This document shows, piece by piece, positions 24,527-33,328 of a DNA stretch of 54,767 bases. Origin of the DNA: Tenericutes bacterium ADurb.Bin239 (GTDB taxonomy: Bacteria > Bacillota_I > Bacilli_A > RFN20 > CAG-826); NCBI GenBank assembly GCA_002069815.1, contig MWCB01000008.1, positions 1-54,767 of the forward strand, written 5' to 3'. A program made the translations under genes and the position numbers. The notes beneath the pieces are model-generated. The model was not told the origin of the DNA. It did not search any database and saw nothing but the letters and a program-made list of their open reading frames with translations. Position 1 is the stretch's first letter; each line of letters begins with the position of its first letter.

Positions 24527-26365
24527 CTAACCTCCTACTCCCTTATCAACCGAAGCGCCTGTAACTTTATTAATAATCAAATTGACTGTAATAATGAATA
24601 AAATAAGCATAAAATTAATACCATTTGCTATTTGCTCAACGCCACTATTATCAAAGTTTTGTAAAACAATTGTGATGATTGATGTCGATGATCCAATTAG
24701 AACAAATAGTGACATTTCGCGCATACATGAAATAAAGGGCAATAAATATCCCGATATAAAACTACTCTTTTGAATCGGAAATAAAATTTTTCGCATCCGG
24801 CGACCCCACGGTACCCCGACAATAGTGGCAGCCTCTTCAATTTCAGCACTAAGTTGCATCATAGCGTTCGTACCTGATCTCGTCGCAAATGGCAAGAATT
24901 TAACTCCACCTACCAAAAGTAATAAGAAAAAGGTTCCATTTAACCAACTAAAACCTCTGATAAATGATAATGAAAAGTATATCGCGCCGAAACTTAATGC
25001 TGGTATCAAATATGGGAAAAACGATAAATTGCTCACGTAAGCTGACAGTTTAGTTCCGCGCTTGCGCGTGACACCGTATCCAATTAGAATTCCAAATGTG
25101 CCAACAATTAATGCTACTAGAACAGATAATAATATGGTTCTGCCAAATGCGGTCCATATTGTTGGATTTTTAAAAATTCCAGCACTTGAACCAGGAATTC
25201 TTGTTTCAATAGTATCCGTAGTCGTCCAAAAATATGTCGTAAATGTCGAAAAATTACCTGGAATTCTAAGTAAACTTCCTAATCCAAAAATAATGATTGG
25301 CATAATCGCAAAAAATGAAACCGTTATTGCTAATAGAACCGCTATTGGATATTTAGCTTTCTTTAGATTAATTTTGGATACTTGACCTGATTTTCCTGTA
25401 ACAGTTGTAAATGATTTACGTTTACCAGTCATATGTGAATTAACACTTAAAATCGCGATACTAATTAATATAATAATTGTCGTAACAACAAAGCCCATTC
25501 CTTTAGTGGTCAGTCCGTTAATTAAAGCGCGCATTGTGGTCGAGACAGTTGGGAATTTCCCATGTTTATTTAAAAAGATCGGGACAGTATAACTACTCAT
25601 TGAACTAGCAAACACCAGTAATACAGTTGACATGACGCCTGGTAAAATAATAGGAAATGTAATTTTTCTAAATACTTTAAATTTAGATGCCTTCAAAATG
25701 GTGCCTGCTTCTTCTAAATTTGCGTCCATATTTCTTAATATTCCGCCAATAAAGATATAGGCAAACGGTGCATAGTGAATACCTAAACACATCGACATAG
25801 GAAAAAGACCATAAACCATCCATTCTGGCACACATATTCCCGTAACTGCTTCTAAAAAACCAACTTGATTAAAGGCCGAAGTTAGAGTGCTATTTTTAAA
25901 AATATTTTCCCAAAACATCGCTAATGACCATGTTGGCATAATATAAGGAAAAATAAATAATAACGAAATAAACTTCTTAAATGGAACATTTGTTCTGGTA
26001 ATCAAAAAAGCAACAACACCGCCAAAACCAACAGCAATAACACAAGCTAAAATAGCCATCAAGACCGAGTTAATAAGTGGTTTATAAAAAAAGTTATAAG
26101 AATAATTATATTCGAAATTAAATAATGTTTGTCGCCAATGAACAAACGTAAATGTGCCAACAGGAAGCCCATATTCACGTGACTCGCCGCCTATATGAAT
26201 CACGAAGGCGCTTCTAAGAAGCGAGAATAACGGCAACACCACCGTTGCGGTTAAAAAAAGCGCAAAGATTACAAGAATAAGGTTATATGGTTTTGACAAA
26301 AAATATCTTGTCTTGTTAAAAGCATTTCTAAAAAAATTTGGTTTTTTCTCCACTATACTTTCCAT
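24527..26365 (-). CDS. ABC importer permease, two fused membrane domains (FbpB/AfuB type)
   Basis: A 612-residue integral membrane protein with about twelve helices in two homologous halves (about 1-315 and 330-612). Each half carries an EAA-type loop that contacts the ATPase (LEEAGTILKASKFKVFRKI near 215-235; IEEAATIVGVPWGRRMRKI near 515-535). This single-chain architecture is typical of the iron/thiamine/phosphonate and hexose-phosphate (AfuABC) importers, whereas classical sugar importers have two separate permeases. AGAGGT lies 7 bases before the ATG. A strong hairpin separates it from the upstream receptor gene. Confidence 0.92.
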   Translation of the reverse strand: MESIVEKKPNFFRNAFNKTRYFLSKPYNLILVIFALFLTATVVLPLFSLLRSAFVIHIGGESREYGLPVGTFTFVHWRQTLFNFEYNYSYNFFYKPLINSVLMAILACVIAVGFGGVVAFLITRTNVPFKKFISLLFIFPYIMPTWSLAMFWENIFKNSTLTSAFNQVGFLEAVTGICVPEWMVYGLFPMSMCLGIHYAPFAYIFIGGILRNMDANLEEAGTILKASKFKVFRKITFPIILPGVMSTVLLVFASSMSSYTVPIFLNKHGKFPTVSTTMRALINGLTTKGMGFVVTTIIILISIAILSVNSHMTGKRKSFTTVTGKSGQVSKINLKKAKYPIAVLLAITVSFFAIMPIIIFGLGSLLRIPGNFSTFTTYFWTTTDTIETRIPGSSAGIFKNPTIWTAFGRTILLSVLVALIVGTFGILIGYGVTRKRGTKLSAYVSNLSFFPYLIPALSFGAIYFSLSFIRGFSWLNGTFFLLLLVGGVKFLPFATRSGTNAMMQLSAEIEEAATIVGVPWGRRMRKILFPIQKSSFISGYLLPFISCMREMSLFVLIGSSTSIITIVLQNFDNSGVEQIANGINFMLILFIITVNLIINKVTGASVDKGVGG

Positions 26366-26389
26366 TATTGTACCTCTTGTTTCTAAAAG

Positions 26390-26414
26390 GGAAAGAGGCT
26401 TGGAGCCTCTTTCC
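26390..26414 (-). terminator. Strong intergenic hairpin between receptor and permease genes
   Basis: An 11-bp perfect stem, GGAAAGAGGCT-type arms at 26390-26400 and 26404-26414, has a 3-base loop. On the minus strand only TTTT follows after two Cs, so it is probably a leaky terminator or an mRNA-stabilising end that raises receptor levels over permease. Confidence 0.7.
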
Positions 26415-26428
26415 TATGTTAGTGATAT

Positions 26429-27640
26429 TTATCCAATATTTGCTTGGACAAAGCTAATTAAGCTGTTTTTAACTGTTGATAAGTATGCCTCATCCTCGAT
26501 GATACAAGTTTCTTTCCAGTAACTTAATGGTTTATCACCTTGATGAATTGGTACATCTGGATTAGCTGAATAGTATCCATATTGGCCACCCCAGCCAGCA
26601 TTAAACCCTACTTCTGTTAAAACGAATCTATTGAATAAAGCCGCTGTATATGGATATTTAGCGGTTGCTGGAATGACTGTGTACATTTTGTAAAGGAACC
26701 CCTTGAAACCATCGATATCCATATCCCAAGCAAGCATTCTTGCGGCTTCTTCCGCATCATTATCTAATGCTTTGATTAAGTCTTTATATTTGGCAAACGC
26801 ACCAAAAACAATAATTCTTTCTTCGCCTTCAACGTCTAAGCGTAAATTGTCTTTAATTGTTCTTGTATCAGATGTATGCCATGTTTCAACATTCTTTAAG
26901 AACTCTTCAAGATATTTATAACCGATGTTTGGGAAATTATCTTGTGATCCATCATAGTCAACACCATAAAATTTCTTGTATGCACTGGTTAGCATTTCAA
27001 TTCCCCGTGGACTAGTTAGGGATAACAAAAAGTTCATATTTATGTTTTCAGTTGCAGGGTTTTGGAAGGATAACTTGTTAAGATGTCCTGCATCATCAGC
27101 GGAACCTGCGACTTGCCAGACGTTTGTCATCGTAAAGCTTGTGTTCTTTTTGTTATATAGGAATAACTTGTTGTAATAAATTGATGCTAGCGGCGCTTTA
27201 TCTTCGTCCGCTAAGTTTAAGTCACTTGGACTATATGAGTACAAAATGCCTTCATCAATGTATTGTTGAAGAGACCGTACATCTTGGATTGTAACGGTGT
27301 CGGCAAAATATTGTCCAGTAGCAACTACATCAAGCGCTGTATAAAGCTGATAGTCCTTTTTGGTACTTGAAGCCGCTTCTTCATCGTAATCAATGTCATA
27401 GACTTCTTTAAACTTCACCAATGCCTTTGCTGTCCCAGATGTTTGTGATTGTACTGCGAGTTTATTTGTGCCAATCTCTTTTTTAGCAGCCTCAACCAAT
27501 TCATCGTGACTCATTTTTTCGGCTTTTTCAATAGCAACAGCAACTTTGTTTGTTTCGCCTCTGGGTTCACAGGAAGTTACCCCCGCCATGAAAAATAATG
27601 ATAAACCAAGTGTTATCACCCTTCTAAAAAAGCTTTTCAT
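26429..27640 (-). CDS. ABC importer substrate-binding lipoprotein
   Basis: A 403-residue lipoprotein receptor. The ATG at 27640 is chosen because AAGGAGGA lies 8 bases upstream and it opens a signal peptide with lipobox VTSC (lipidated Cys near residue 24). An upstream in-frame start would add 22 residues without a ribosome binding site. The mature protein looks like the periplasmic-binding fold of family-1 or iron-type receptors: a first lobe with LAVQSQTSGTAKALVKFKEV, and a central hinge region. The ligand is not determinable by eye. A C-terminal GGQYGYYSANPD segment might contribute to binding. It is first in an operon with the fused permease, ATPase and aldolase. Confidence 0.88.
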   Translation of the reverse strand: MKSFFRRVITLGLSLFFMAGVTSCEPRGETNKVAVAIEKAEKMSHDELVEAAKKEIGTNKLAVQSQTSGTAKALVKFKEVYDIDYDEEAASSTKKDYQLYTALDVVATGQYFADTVTIQDVRSLQQYIDEGILYSYSPSDLNLADEDKAPLASIYYNKLFLYNKKNTSFTMTNVWQVAGSADDAGHLNKLSFQNPATENINMNFLLSLTSPRGIEMLTSAYKKFYGVDYDGSQDNFPNIGYKYLEEFLKNVETWHTSDTRTIKDNLRLDVEGEERIIVFGAFAKYKDLIKALDNDAEEAARMLAWDMDIDGFKGFLYKMYTVIPATAKYPYTAALFNRFVLTEVGFNAGWGGQYGYYSANPDVPIHQGDKPLSYWKETCIIEDEAYLSTVKNSLISFVQANIG

Positions 27641-27684
27641 ATTATAATTCCTCCTTATTGAAAATGCTTTTGTTGTATAGCCAC

Positions 27685-27713
27685 ATTTTACAAGTACACT
27701 AGTCATAAAGCAA
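27685..27713 (-). promoter_or_regulatory. Promoter of the ABC importer/aldolase operon
   Basis: On the minus strand -35 TTGCTT (27708-27713), a 17-base spacer and -10 TAAAAT (27685-27690) lie about 45 bases before the start. The remaining divergent region to 27990 contains only AT-rich DNA and a distant 10-base inverted repeat (27734-27743 and 27823-27832). Confidence 0.7.
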
Positions 27714-27990
27714 GAAAAGTTATAAATAGCACTAAAAACAGTATGTAATGCTTAAAAATTGATAAAACAGGATGCTTTTTTTGCTGAGATATAGCTTAAT
27801 TTTATTTTCGTTTTTATGTAGTTACTGTTTTTGAAATGTCGGTATTATAGGTGCTACTATAAATTTTTATTCTAAGCCGTTTAAACAAGAAAAATAATTA
27901 AATCAATTTTGCAATACCTTATACTTTGCCAAAATTTAAGTATGTAGAATGAAACCTGAAAGTTTGTATCGCGAGTATGTGCGTAAAATT

Positions 27991-27999
27991 TGGTAAAAT
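27991..27999 (+). promoter_or_regulatory. Extended -10 (TGG TAAAAT) of the helical-repeat gene, leaderless
   Basis: TGG TAAAAT ends 7 bases before the ATG at 28007, and no ribosome binding site precedes any of the nearby in-frame ATGs. Two earlier ATGs (27998, 28001) overlap or abut the -10 and cannot be in the mRNA if this promoter is used. Confidence 0.6.
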
Positions 28000-28006
28000 G
28001 ATGTAT

Positions 28007-28915
28007 ATGGATAGACAACTAGGGTTTCGAAAGACCGCGATTGCTGAATATCTTAATAATCTTTTAAGAGCACTTAATAGCTACGAAGGCAGTAGCGACC
28101 AATTTCGGCTTTTAAACGAAGAATTCATTAGTTATTTAAGAGCGCGCTGGGTTACGTTAGATGAAGAAAAAGGAGATGCAATTAGAGTTAAGTTTCAACG
28201 TAATCGTGACTACCTTGCTCATCCCTTTTTATCAATTGTTATTCGTCAACTTGAAGGAGCGCGAATCCATGTCCCACAGCGGGAAGAAACAATCGCATTA
28301 CTAAAGAAACACCCTTACTATCCACTTAATAATTTTATGCTGTTTGCTTTTAACTTTAATAGAAATGATAAGGACGCTCCTTTTGAGATCTTAAGTGAAG
28401 ACTTTATTAAAATTATTTTCTATTTAAATAATAAAAAAGGATATCCCCATTTAGAAAATTTTGATAGTTTCTTAGAGCAAAAATTACGTACCAGCGGCGT
28501 AAGTATGATTAATCTTGTGTTTGCTAGGCGTAGTGCCCTTATTGATAAAAACATGGATAAGGTCACTGAACACCTTTCCCTAGCGGCAATTCAATCAGGG
28601 CAAAACCCTAACAAATTATTAGGGGAAAAATATTATGAAATTGCAAAGTTATATAAAAAACATAACGTTTTTGCTGGGAAATTGCTGCAAAAAGCTGTTG
28701 ATTATAAAAATTATGATGCCTTATTACCACTTGTTAAATACTATGAAAAAGCAAGTGATGAAAATAATGATTACACTGCCCTAGCGTTTTACTATTTAGT
28801 AGTGGCCCATCATCGTGAAATACCAGGCGCAAAAGAAAAACTCAAAGAGTATTACGAAAAAGGAGGTGCAATGCCTCCAAGTGATGTCATCTTAAATAAG
28901 TTCTTTAAGGATTAA
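28007..28915 (+). CDS. Soluble protein with TPR/Sel1-like C-terminal half, unknown function
   Basis: A 302-residue cytoplasmic protein without signal or membrane helices. The start at 28007 (MDRQLG) is set by the -10 box 7 bases upstream, which makes the earlier ATGs unlikely. The C-terminal half (about 170-295) is built of short helical repeats resembling Sel1 or TPR units: 'KYYEIAKLYKKHN', 'AGKLLQKAVDYKNYDALLPL', 'ALAFYYLVVAHHREIPGAKE'. Such repeats usually bind proteins. The N-terminal half is not recognised. Its stop codon abuts the polC stop codon of the opposite strand with no base between them. No partner is obvious. Confidence 0.8.
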   Translation: MDRQLGFRKTAIAEYLNNLLRALNSYEGSSDQFRLLNEEFISYLRARWVTLDEEKGDAIRVKFQRNRDYLAHPFLSIVIRQLEGARIHVPQREETIALLKKHPYYPLNNFMLFAFNFNRNDKDAPFEILSEDFIKIIFYLNNKKGYPHLENFDSFLEQKLRTSGVSMINLVFARRSALIDKNMDKVTEHLSLAAIQSGQNPNKLLGEKYYEIAKLYKKHNVFAGKLLQKAVDYKNYDALLPLVKYYEKASDENNDYTALAFYYLVVAHHREIPGAKEKLKEYYEKGGAMPPSDVILNKFFKD

Positions 28916-31900
28916 TTACATAAAATCAAATAAACTAATTTGATTACTTTCAGGTAAGTCTTTTAAGACCCCTAGTTCTTTTAAATTTTCAATATTCGAA
29001 GTATTTAACCGTGTTCTTTCAACAAGATCTTCAATCGAAATAAATTCACCGTCTTTCCTAGCTTCCACGACACTCTCAGCGGTGCCTTCGCCTAAAGCAC
29101 GGACAACGATAAAGGGCGGAATAATTTGTTTCTTTTCGTGATCAACAATAAATCTAATCGCTTCACTTTTATAAAGATCAATATTTGAGACACCATAACC
29201 ACGATTAATCATTTCTAAAGTTAACTGCAAGTTTTCGACAATATTATTATCCCGCGGATTTAATTCGGTTAATTTCCGCTTTTCTTCATACTTATGCAAC
29301 ACATCTTTAATTTCCTGTTCCCCACTGATCATAGTTTTAAGATCAAAACTATCACCTCGAATTGTAAAGAAAGTTGCGTAGTATTCAAGCGGATAATAAA
29401 GTTTAAACCATGCAACTTTAACTGCCATAATTACATAGGCAGCGGCGTGAGCGCGCGGAAAGAGATATTCAATCTTCTTACATGATTCAATATAGTAATC
29501 GGGGACTCCAACATCACGCATCCGTCTTTCAAGCATTGGTTCAACACTACGACCACGGCGCACTGATTCCATAATATTAAAGGCATCTTTTTCATTCATA
29601 TTTTGGCGAATCAAGAAAGTCATGATATCATCACGACATCCAATAACGTCACGCAAGGTTGCTTGGCCTGAGGCAATTAATTCATCAGCGTTAAAACGCC
29701 ACACTCCCGTTCCGTGACTTAATCCAGAAACAATTACTAAATCATTAAAAGTTTTAGGCTGTGCGTCCGTCAAAAGTTGGCGGACAAAGTTTGTACCAAA
29801 TTCAGGTAACCCTAAAGCACCTGTTACTTCATTTAGCGGATTTTCTTTTAAATTAAGCGCGGCAATGCTTGAAAATAAGGAAAGCGTTGCGGGGTCATTC
29901 GTCGGAACATCTTCAAACTTAACCCCCGTTAAATCACAAAGCATTTTAAGGGTACCGGGATCTTTATGGCCTAATAAGTCTAATTTAAGTAGGTTACCGT
30001 GAATTGAATCATAGTCAAAGTGCGTTGTTAACCAGTCACTTTCAATATTACCAGCGGGATACTGCACAGGCGTAAAGTCATAAACTTCATATTCACTTGG
30101 AATCACAACAATTCCGCCGGGGTGTTGGCCCGTTGTCCTTTTAACACCGGCGATATGGGCGGCAAGATAAGCGACATTATCATTATTTAAATCATCACGA
30201 TATATCCCTTGTTTTTCAAAATAATTTAAAACATGACCAAACGCAATTCTTTCCGCGACAGTTTGAATTGTCCCGGCGCGAAAGGCATTATCTTCGCCCA
30301 CTAATTCTTTCGTGTAGTTATGTGCCTCTTTTTGGAAGTCTTCGGGGAAGTTAAGGTCAATATCGGGAATCTTATCGGCTTCAAATCCAAGGAATGTTTC
30401 AAAAGGAATGTTTTGTCCTTCCCCCTTTAGGGCGTGCCCGCACTCAGGACACACCGCATCTTTTAAGTCATATCCCGATAAAGCTCCTTCTTCATTTCGA
30501 AAATCACTATATTTACAATTTGGACAGAAATAATGAGGTGGTAACGGGTTAACTTCTGATACCTTTGCAAAATAAGCGACCACGCTAGAACCAACACTAC
30601 CGCGACTACCAACAATAAAGCCATTATCCGTCGCTTTTTTCACAATTTGGTGGGCCAGATAATAAATGACGGCATAGCCATTATTGATGATACCAGTTAA
30701 TTCCGTGTGAATTCGATCATCAATTAAACTTGGGAGTGGATTACCATAAATTTCATGAGCGGTCGTGAACACTAAATTTTCAAGTAATTCATCAACGTTT
30801 TCAATGGACGGTTTATATAATTCTTTGGTAAAGGGAGTAATATTTTCAACTAAATCATTAATTCGATGCGGATTATTAATAATCATATCGGTTAATTCTT
30901 CTTCCGAGAACACGCCAAACTTTCGCATCTCTGCAAACATCTCCGTTGTCGAACGATAATGTTGATCTGGATTCTCAAAAGGCGGACGTTTTTCACGGTC
31001 ATAAGGATTTAGCGGATGATTAACGTTCTTTAATCCTTTCGCAACAATGTAAACATCGCGAAATACTTTTTGACTAGGAAGCGCATAATGGACGTCGCCC
31101 GTCGCTACAAGGGGCTTTCCTAATTTTTGGGCCGCCCTTTTAATATCAGCAATGACTTTACAAAGATGTTCTTCGCTATCTAATTCACCCATATTAATTA
31201 GATATGAGTAATTACTAAAAGGTTGAATTTCAATAAAGTCATAAAATTCCATTACTTTTAATAGTCGATCTTCATCAAAACGAGCGGCAATTTCAAAAAC
31301 TTCGCCATTAAAACAGCTTGAACCAATTAAGAGATTGTCACGATGTTCAAGTAACATTGCACGTGGTGTTTTAGGAATATCGGTGGTAAACTCCGTATGC
31401 GAAATACTGACGAGTTTGTATAAATCACGTAAACCAGCTTTATTTTTAACATACACCGTCGCGTGCGCGGGCCATAAATACTGAAGGGCCGCTTGCGTAA
31501 GTTGTAAATTCGCTAAATTAGCGTGCGTTAAATATTGATTTTCTTCGGTAAGTTTTGTGAGCATCGCTTGCCATACACTATTTAAAACTTCGGCGTCATA
31601 ATCGGCGCGGTGCGCTCCGTCTTCATCGTAAAATACCTCCAAATTGCGGGCTAAAACACCCAAACGGTGCCCGCGCGACTCAGGGAATAAGTAACGCGAA
31701 AGCGCTAAAGTGTCGATGGTTGGATTGTTTAGAGGATTACGTCCTCTTTTTCGCAAATTAGCGTTTAAGAATCCTAAATCAAATTCGGCATTATGTGACA
31801 CTAAAATGTCATCACCTAAGAAATCTAATATTTGGTCTAAGACCTCATCTAGATTTGGCTTGCCACGCACCATCGCGTTTGTAATTTTCGTAATACGCGT

Positions 31901-33328
31901 AATATGTTCAGGAATTGGAACACTCGGATTAATTAAAAGATCTAAGCGCGCTGTTACTAAGCCGTGTTCAACTCGAACCGCGCCAAATTCAATAATGTTA
32001 TTATAACGAGCGCTAAGCCCAGTTGTTTCTAAGTCAAAGACAACGTATCGCGCAGTATTTAAGATAATGGGAGCGGGATTATTAACTACTTTTAATGTTT
32101 CATCAATAACATAGAGTTCGCTACCATAGATTATTTTAATATTATGCTTTTGCCCAGCTTTTTGGGCTTCAGGAAAAGCTTGCACGACACCATGATCAGT
32201 GACCGCAATTGCTTCATGGCCCATGTTTTTAGCAATCGCACAATAATCATCAATTGTACTTACAGCATCAAGCGCTGACATTTTAGTGTGTAAATGTAGT
32301 TCAATCCGTTTTCGCCCCTCATAATCATCCACTGGTAAGGGCGGAGCGGCGATTTCATCAATTTCACGACCACGTATAAATAGAGTATTACCGCGATAAG
32401 AATCAAGATTAACATACCCTTGAACACGCACATAGCGTCCTTTTTTAAGACCCTTAAGTATTTCATCTTGTTTACTACCGCGCTTATTAACGAAAAAACG
32501 AACTGTGATTGCTGATGCATCTTTACCAACACCAAGAGTATACGTTATGCCATTTCTTGTCGGACGGCGATCATAACTAAATATTTCGCCATCAAAGTCT
32601 ACCCCTTCTTCATCTTTATCTTTTGTGATATCTTTGATATCCATTACATTAAATGAGCCTTTACCACGTCGCCGACGTTTACGATCTTGAATCATCTTTT
32701 CGTAGTTTTCTTGAAGTTTATCTTGCAGCCCTTCATGAGCCGCAAGACTACGCGCCGCATCTTCATCACTTATTGTGAACGTCTCTTCTTCTTTTGCTTC
32801 ATAAAACTCATCATCTTCATCATCTTCAATAAAAGGGCGATTAATACTACTATCAAGCGTGAATTCTTCGTCATCCTCATCATTAAAAGCGACATCGATC
32901 ACTTTTGTTTCTAAATTAAAGTTATAACATAGCTCTTTTAGTAGTAATTCAAATTCATAAATAACCGCTTTAGCATCTAGTGCACTAACTTCATCAGTAA
33001 AAGTAAAACGCAGGGTATCATTACCAACAATCGTAATTACATGACTACTTTCACTAAGATTAGTGGCTAAGTACCATGGTTTAAAAAGCGCTAATGCATC
33101 TTCAATCCGCGGTAATTTAGTGTAAGCATAAGTAATTTTATAGGCATAAGGAATACTCATGAGTGCTGCACTAAACTCACGATATTCATTAAATTTCCAC
33201 GGTGATTCTTTTAAAAGGGTATAGTGCCACGTCTCTTTTTCTTTGCGCCACTCTAAAAAGGTAAGACCAATACGCGGAGCGTTTTCATAATTAATAGAGG
33301 CAAAGAAACGGGCACTAATATTTCCCAT
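28916..33328 (-). CDS. polC: DNA polymerase III alpha subunit, Gram-positive PolC type
   Basis: A 1470-residue replicative DNA polymerase with built-in proofreading. In order: N-terminal domain with an acidic, low-complexity stretch (about 145-190), an OB fold (about 250-330), the split PHP domain starting at HLHTKMSALD (His345), and the 3'-5' exonuclease inserted in it (FDLETTG, Asp432 and Glu434; SHNAEFDLGF; HRADYDAEVL). The polymerase core follows, with a four-Cys zinc site (CPNC and CPEC) and catalytic PDIDLNFP (Asp989, Asp991). The C-terminus ends in QISLFDFM, a beta-clamp binding motif. PolC is typical of low-GC Gram-positives. It is the last gene of the rpsB-to-polC block and starts directly after the rseP stop. 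Confidence 0.98.
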   Translation of the reverse strand: MGNISARFFASINYENAPRIGLTFLEWRKEKETWHYTLLKESPWKFNEYREFSAALMSIPYAYKITYAYTKLPRIEDALALFKPWYLATNLSESSHVITIVGNDTLRFTFTDEVSALDAKAVIYEFELLLKELCYNFNLETKVIDVAFNDEDDEEFTLDSSINRPFIEDDEDDEFYEAKEEETFTISDEDAARSLAAHEGLQDKLQENYEKMIQDRKRRRRGKGSFNVMDIKDITKDKDEEGVDFDGEIFSYDRRPTRNGITYTLGVGKDASAITVRFFVNKRGSKQDEILKGLKKGRYVRVQGYVNLDSYRGNTLFIRGREIDEIAAPPLPVDDYEGRKRIELHLHTKMSALDAVSTIDDYCAIAKNMGHEAIAVTDHGVVQAFPEAQKAGQKHNIKIIYGSELYVIDETLKVVNNPAPIILNTARYVVFDLETTGLSARYNNIIEFGAVRVEHGLVTARLDLLINPSVPIPEHITRITKITNAMVRGKPNLDEVLDQILDFLGDDILVSHNAEFDLGFLNANLRKRGRNPLNNPTIDTLALSRYLFPESRGHRLGVLARNLEVFYDEDGAHRADYDAEVLNSVWQAMLTKLTEENQYLTHANLANLQLTQAALQYLWPAHATVYVKNKAGLRDLYKLVSISHTEFTTDIPKTPRAMLLEHRDNLLIGSSCFNGEVFEIAARFDEDRLLKVMEFYDFIEIQPFSNYSYLINMGELDSEEHLCKVIADIKRAAQKLGKPLVATGDVHYALPSQKVFRDVYIVAKGLKNVNHPLNPYDREKRPPFENPDQHYRSTTEMFAEMRKFGVFSEEELTDMIINNPHRINDLVENITPFTKELYKPSIENVDELLENLVFTTAHEIYGNPLPSLIDDRIHTELTGIINNGYAVIYYLAHQIVKKATDNGFIVGSRGSVGSSVVAYFAKVSEVNPLPPHYFCPNCKYSDFRNEEGALSGYDLKDAVCPECGHALKGEGQNIPFETFLGFEADKIPDIDLNFPEDFQKEAHNYTKELVGEDNAFRAGTIQTVAERIAFGHVLNYFEKQGIYRDDLNNDNVAYLAAHIAGVKRTTGQHPGGIVVIPSEYEVYDFTPVQYPAGNIESDWLTTHFDYDSIHGNLLKLDLLGHKDPGTLKMLCDLTGVKFEDVPTNDPATLSLFSSIAALNLKENPLNEVTGALGLPEFGTNFVRQLLTDAQPKTFNDLVIVSGLSHGTGVWRFNADELIASGQATLRDVIGCRDDIMTFLIRQNMNEKDAFNIMESVRRGRSVEPMLERRMRDVGVPDYYIESCKKIEYLFPRAHAAAYVIMAVKVAWFKLYYPLEYYATFFTIRGDSFDLKTMISGEQEIKDVLHKYEEKRKLTELNPRDNNIVENLQLTLEMINRGYGVSNIDLYKSEAIRFIVDHEKKQIIPPFIVVRALGEGTAESVVEARKDGEFISIEDLVERTRLNTSNIENLKELGVLKDLPESNQISLFDFM

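Noticed and set aside
22469..27640. Naming the importer an iron(III) transporter
   Set aside because: The fused permease suggests that class, but the receptor shows no identifiable metal-site motif and the aldolase argues for a sugar or sugar phosphate.
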